Shown here piece after piece: positions 6,018-8,093 of a DNA stretch of 8,093 nucleotides. The stretch is taken from contig JADZDV010000149.1 in assembly GCA_020850915.1 (NCBI GenBank), positions 1 to 8,093 on the forward strand. Reading direction: 5' to 3'. The notes beneath the pieces are model-generated. The model saw only the letters and a program-made list of their open reading frames with translations, ran no database searches and was not told where the DNA came from. The position numbers and the translations under genes were made by a program. Position 1 is the first letter of the stretch. Each line of letters starts with the position of its first letter. Origin of the DNA: Chloroflexota bacterium (lineage in GTDB: Bacteria > Chloroflexota > UBA6077 > JADZDV01).

Positions 6018-8093
6018 ATGGCACTCGCCCACCGCGCCCGGACCCTGCTCCTCTGGCCCGGATTGCCGCTCCTCTATCTGCTGCTCCCGGGCCATCCGTT
6101 CGGTTGGCTGAGCGGGCTGCCGTGGGGCCTGGACAGCCTCGCTGTCGCCGTTGGCCTGCTGGCGCTGGCTGTGCTTGCCGGGGGCGGCGCCCCCATCGGG
6201 CGCGCGATGGTGCTGGTCCTGGTGGCCGCGGGTGTCGCGCGCGTCTTCCTGTTCATGACGGCGCCCAGCTACGGCCTGGAGGCGGTGTACCGCACCGCGT
6301 CCAACGGGCTGCCCGAACGCTCGATCGTCTTCAAGGACGCACCGTTCACCCGCGTCGACCAGCAACTCGACTTTATTGGCGAGGGGTTCCCGGTCCAGTT
6401 CTTCAACGACCAGCGGCGGTTCAACTTCTACTCGCCCAGCCAGCCCCGGCGCGATCTGCTGCCGTTCGAAGCGACCTGGCGCGGCTGGCTCGGTCCGACC
6501 GAACCCGGCGAGACGCGCCAGCTAGCCATCTGGGCGACCGGTTCCGCGCAGGTCTCGATCGACAACCGGGTGGTGCTCGAGGTCCAGCGCACCGCCGCGC
6601 CCCAGCTCAAGATCGCGGGCCTGCCACCCGACAGCCGGCCCCGGCAGCTCCTGGTCCGCTATCGCCGGCCGGAGGGCTTGGTCCCGTTGCTACGCCTGGG
6701 ATGGATGGCCCCCTCAGGCTTTCAGCCGCTGGGCCGGACGGCGTTGGGGACGACGCCGATCTCGTCCCGCCACCTGGCCGTCGACACGTTCGCGAGCGGT
6801 CTCGCCAGAGCGCTCGACGTCGCTGTGCTCGCGGGGGCCATTCTCGCGCCTCTGTTGTCGGCGCGCCGACGTTGGAGCCGAGCATCGCTCTCTCTGGCGC
6901 TCGACAGTGGCGCGCTGCTCGACCGGATGGTCGTCGCCGCGGTGCTGCTCTTCGGCCTGCTGGAAGGGCTGCGAACATGGGGCTGGCTCGCGGGGCAAGC
7001 GACGGTCCTGTCCGGCGGCAACGACTGGCTGGCCTATGAGAACTATGCCCGCGACATCATCCTGAACGGCTGGCTCGGCAACGAGCAGGCGCCGCTCGGT
7101 CGGGGCACGCCATTCTTCTACCAGCCGCTCTACTCGTACGTCCTGGCCGGGATGCACCTGCTGGTTGGCGAGTCGGTCGGCAGCGTGCTGGTGCTGCAGC
7201 GCCTCGCGCTGGCGGCCAGCGGTGCGCTGGTGTACCTCCTGGCGCGCCAGCTCGGCGGCAGGGCCGCCGGGCTATCCGCCCTGCTCGTGTTCTGGGTGGT
7301 TCGCTTCACGGTCGGCAATCCCGTGGCCGGCCTGCTCCTGTCGGAGAATCTCGCGGTCCCCCTCGTCCTGGCGCTGTGCATCCTCACAGGACGTTACCTG
7401 CGCAGGTTCGAGCTGCGTGACCTCGTCCTCGGCGGCCTCGCCCTTGGCTGCGCCGCGCTCGCCCGCTCGACCCCTCTGTTGTCGCTGCCCCTCATCAGCC
7501 TGACCGTCCTGGTGGCGAACCGCCGGCGAGGCCTCGCCTGGCGCGCGGCGTCGCGGCCAGCCGTCCTGTTTGGCGTCGTCACGATGCTCTGCGTGCTGCC
7601 CGCCACGGTGCGCAACCTGGTCGTCTCGGGCCAGCCCATCCTCATCACCACCACCACCGGTAACAACCTCTGGGACGCCCATCGGCCGCCGGCGCGGATC
7701 AATCTGCGGGGAATCGACCAGAATCCGCTGTATGACGCCCTGAAGTTCGACCGACCGACGCGAGAGGTGGCGGAGTTCGTCCGCCAGGACCCGGTCGCTT
7801 ACGCTGGGACGCTTGTCGTTCAGGCCGCTTACGCTGTGGGCTACACCGGGCTGTCGATCGGCGATGGATCGGTGCGCTGGGAGGTCGTAGGTCTGGTTAT
7901 CCTGTACCTGCTTTCGCTCGTCTTGCTCCCGCGGATGCGTGGCATCTCCGCCTGGCCGGTCCATGCATTCGTCGTCACCCACATGGTCGCGATGACAGTG
8001 TTCCAGGCCCACCAGTACGGCTTCCGCCTCGTGCTGCCGATGTACGGCGTGATGGCCGCGCCGGCCGGCGCGCTGCTGGCGGAAGGGCTGGCA
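6018..8093 (+). CDS. GT-C (PMT/ArnT-like) membrane glycosyltransferase with PA14-like domain; 3' end beyond the window
   Basis: An uninterrupted frame runs from ATG 6018 to the right edge: 692 codons with no stop, so the C terminus is missing. Hydrophobic helices lie at about 9-25, 40-56 and 62-80. A soluble segment of about 180 residues follows. Its part from 149 to 235 (FEATWRGWLGP, AQVSIDNRVVLEV, LLVRYRRPEG, LLRLGW) has the strand pattern of a PA14-like carbohydrate-binding beta-sandwich. Helices resume at about 263-281 and 300-318. Then comes the GT-C core: Asp 336 in GGNDWLAYENYARDI (first outer loop), FFYQPLYSYVLAG (366-378), LLSENLAVPL (440-449), ALARSTPL (480-487) and RNLVVSGQPILITTTTGNN (532-550), with further helices to 690. 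GT-C enzymes transfer sugars from polyprenyl-phosphate carriers at the outer face. Donor and acceptor are unknown. The family (PMT/ArnT-like) is fairly sure; the PA14 assignment is moderate. Start choice rests on the N-terminal helix and the TATAAT upstream, since no ribosome binding site is visible. Confidence 0.85.
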   Translation, partial: MALAHRARTLLLWPGLPLLYLLLPGHPFGWLSGLPWGLDSLAVAVGLLALAVLAGGGAPIGRAMVLVLVAAGVARVFLFMTAPSYGLEAVYRTASNGLPERSIVFKDAPFTRVDQQLDFIGEGFPVQFFNDQRRFNFYSPSQPRRDLLPFEATWRGWLGPTEPGETRQLAIWATGSAQVSIDNRVVLEVQRTAAPQLKIAGLPPDSRPRQLLVRYRRPEGLVPLLRLGWMAPSGFQPLGRTALGTTPISSRHLAVDTFASGLARALDVAVLAGAILAPLLSARRRWSRASLSLALDSGALLDRMVVAAVLLFGLLEGLRTWGWLAGQATVLSGGNDWLAYENYARDIILNGWLGNEQAPLGRGTPFFYQPLYSYVLAGMHLLVGESVGSVLVLQRLALAASGALVYLLARQLGGRAAGLSALLVFWVVRFTVGNPVAGLLLSENLAVPLVLALCILTGRYLRRFELRDLVLGGLALGCAALARSTPLLSLPLISLTVLVANRRRGLAWRAASRPAVLFGVVTMLCVLPATVRNLVVSGQPILITTTTGNNLWDAHRPPARINLRGIDQNPLYDALKFDRPTREVAEFVRQDPVAYAGTLVVQAAYAVGYTGLSIGDGSVRWEVVGLVILYLLSLVLLPRMRGISAWPVHAFVVTHMVAMTVFQAHQYGFRLVLPMYGVMAAPAGALLAEGLA

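Noticed and set aside
5499..6365. Minus-strand open frame of 288 codons spanning the epimerase 5' end, the divergent promoter region and the GT-C 5' end
   Set aside because: It overlaps two supported genes, crosses their promoters and has a low-complexity composition without domains.
6104..7039. Plus-strand open frame of 311 codons, rich in Arg, Ala, Pro and Gly
   Set aside because: It lies in another frame inside the GT-C gene, whose own frame shows membrane helices and family motifs. The composition is typical of a shifted GC-rich frame.
7272..8012. Minus-strand open frame of 246 codons, Asp/Gln/Arg-rich
   Set aside because: It is antisense to the GT-C core and has no recognisable features.

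Overview
The window is GC-rich bacterial chromosomal DNA. It carries five clear protein-coding genes plus the first 22 codons of a sixth at the left edge. The most likely source is a member of the Chloroflexota. The main clue is the amidase: its N-terminal half holds two copies of a GG..tFGyPiS / wG.PtS...yqrFqrGimHyd module that I associate with that phylum. This placement is inference from family resemblance, not a search result. There is no sign of a phage, plasmid, IS element, CRISPR array or stable RNA gene.

Layout. (1) At 1-68 on the minus strand is the 5' end of a gene that reads like nrdR, the repressor of ribonucleotide reductase genes. A near-consensus promoter (TTGACA-17-TAGGAT) lies just upstream. 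(2) At 377-2047 (+) is a complete RNase J. (3) At 2051-3565 (-) is a secreted N-acetylmuramoyl-L-alanine amidase, converging on RNase J with only 3 bases between the stop codons. (4) 3566-3880 is a divergent spacer with short repeats. (5) At 3881-4933 (+) is a membrane-anchored GT2 glycosyltransferase of the polyprenyl-phosphate-sugar synthase type. (6) At 4964-5902 (-) is a GalE/CapI-like NAD-dependent sugar epimerase, converging on the GT2 across a perfect short hairpin. (7) From 6018 (+) to the right edge runs a large GT-C membrane glycosyltransferase, 692 codons and still open, with a PA14-like beta-sandwich segment near its N terminus.

How the genes may work together. The left part (nrdR, RNase J) is housekeeping. 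The rest concerns the cell envelope. The amidase cuts peptidoglycan outside the membrane. The epimerase could supply a nucleotide sugar, the GT2 could load a sugar onto polyprenyl phosphate at the inner face, and the GT-C enzyme could transfer such a lipid-linked sugar to an acceptor at the outer face. The genes are on alternating strands, so they are not one operon; the pathway link rests on proximity and family chemistry.

I found no clear evidence of a wholly new system. The items most worth a second look are the PA14-containing GT-C enzyme and its palindromic, Shine-Dalgarno-free leader, the possible lipid-linked sugar module, the duplicated module in the amidase, and the nrdR-rnj divergent control region with its small upstream ORF.
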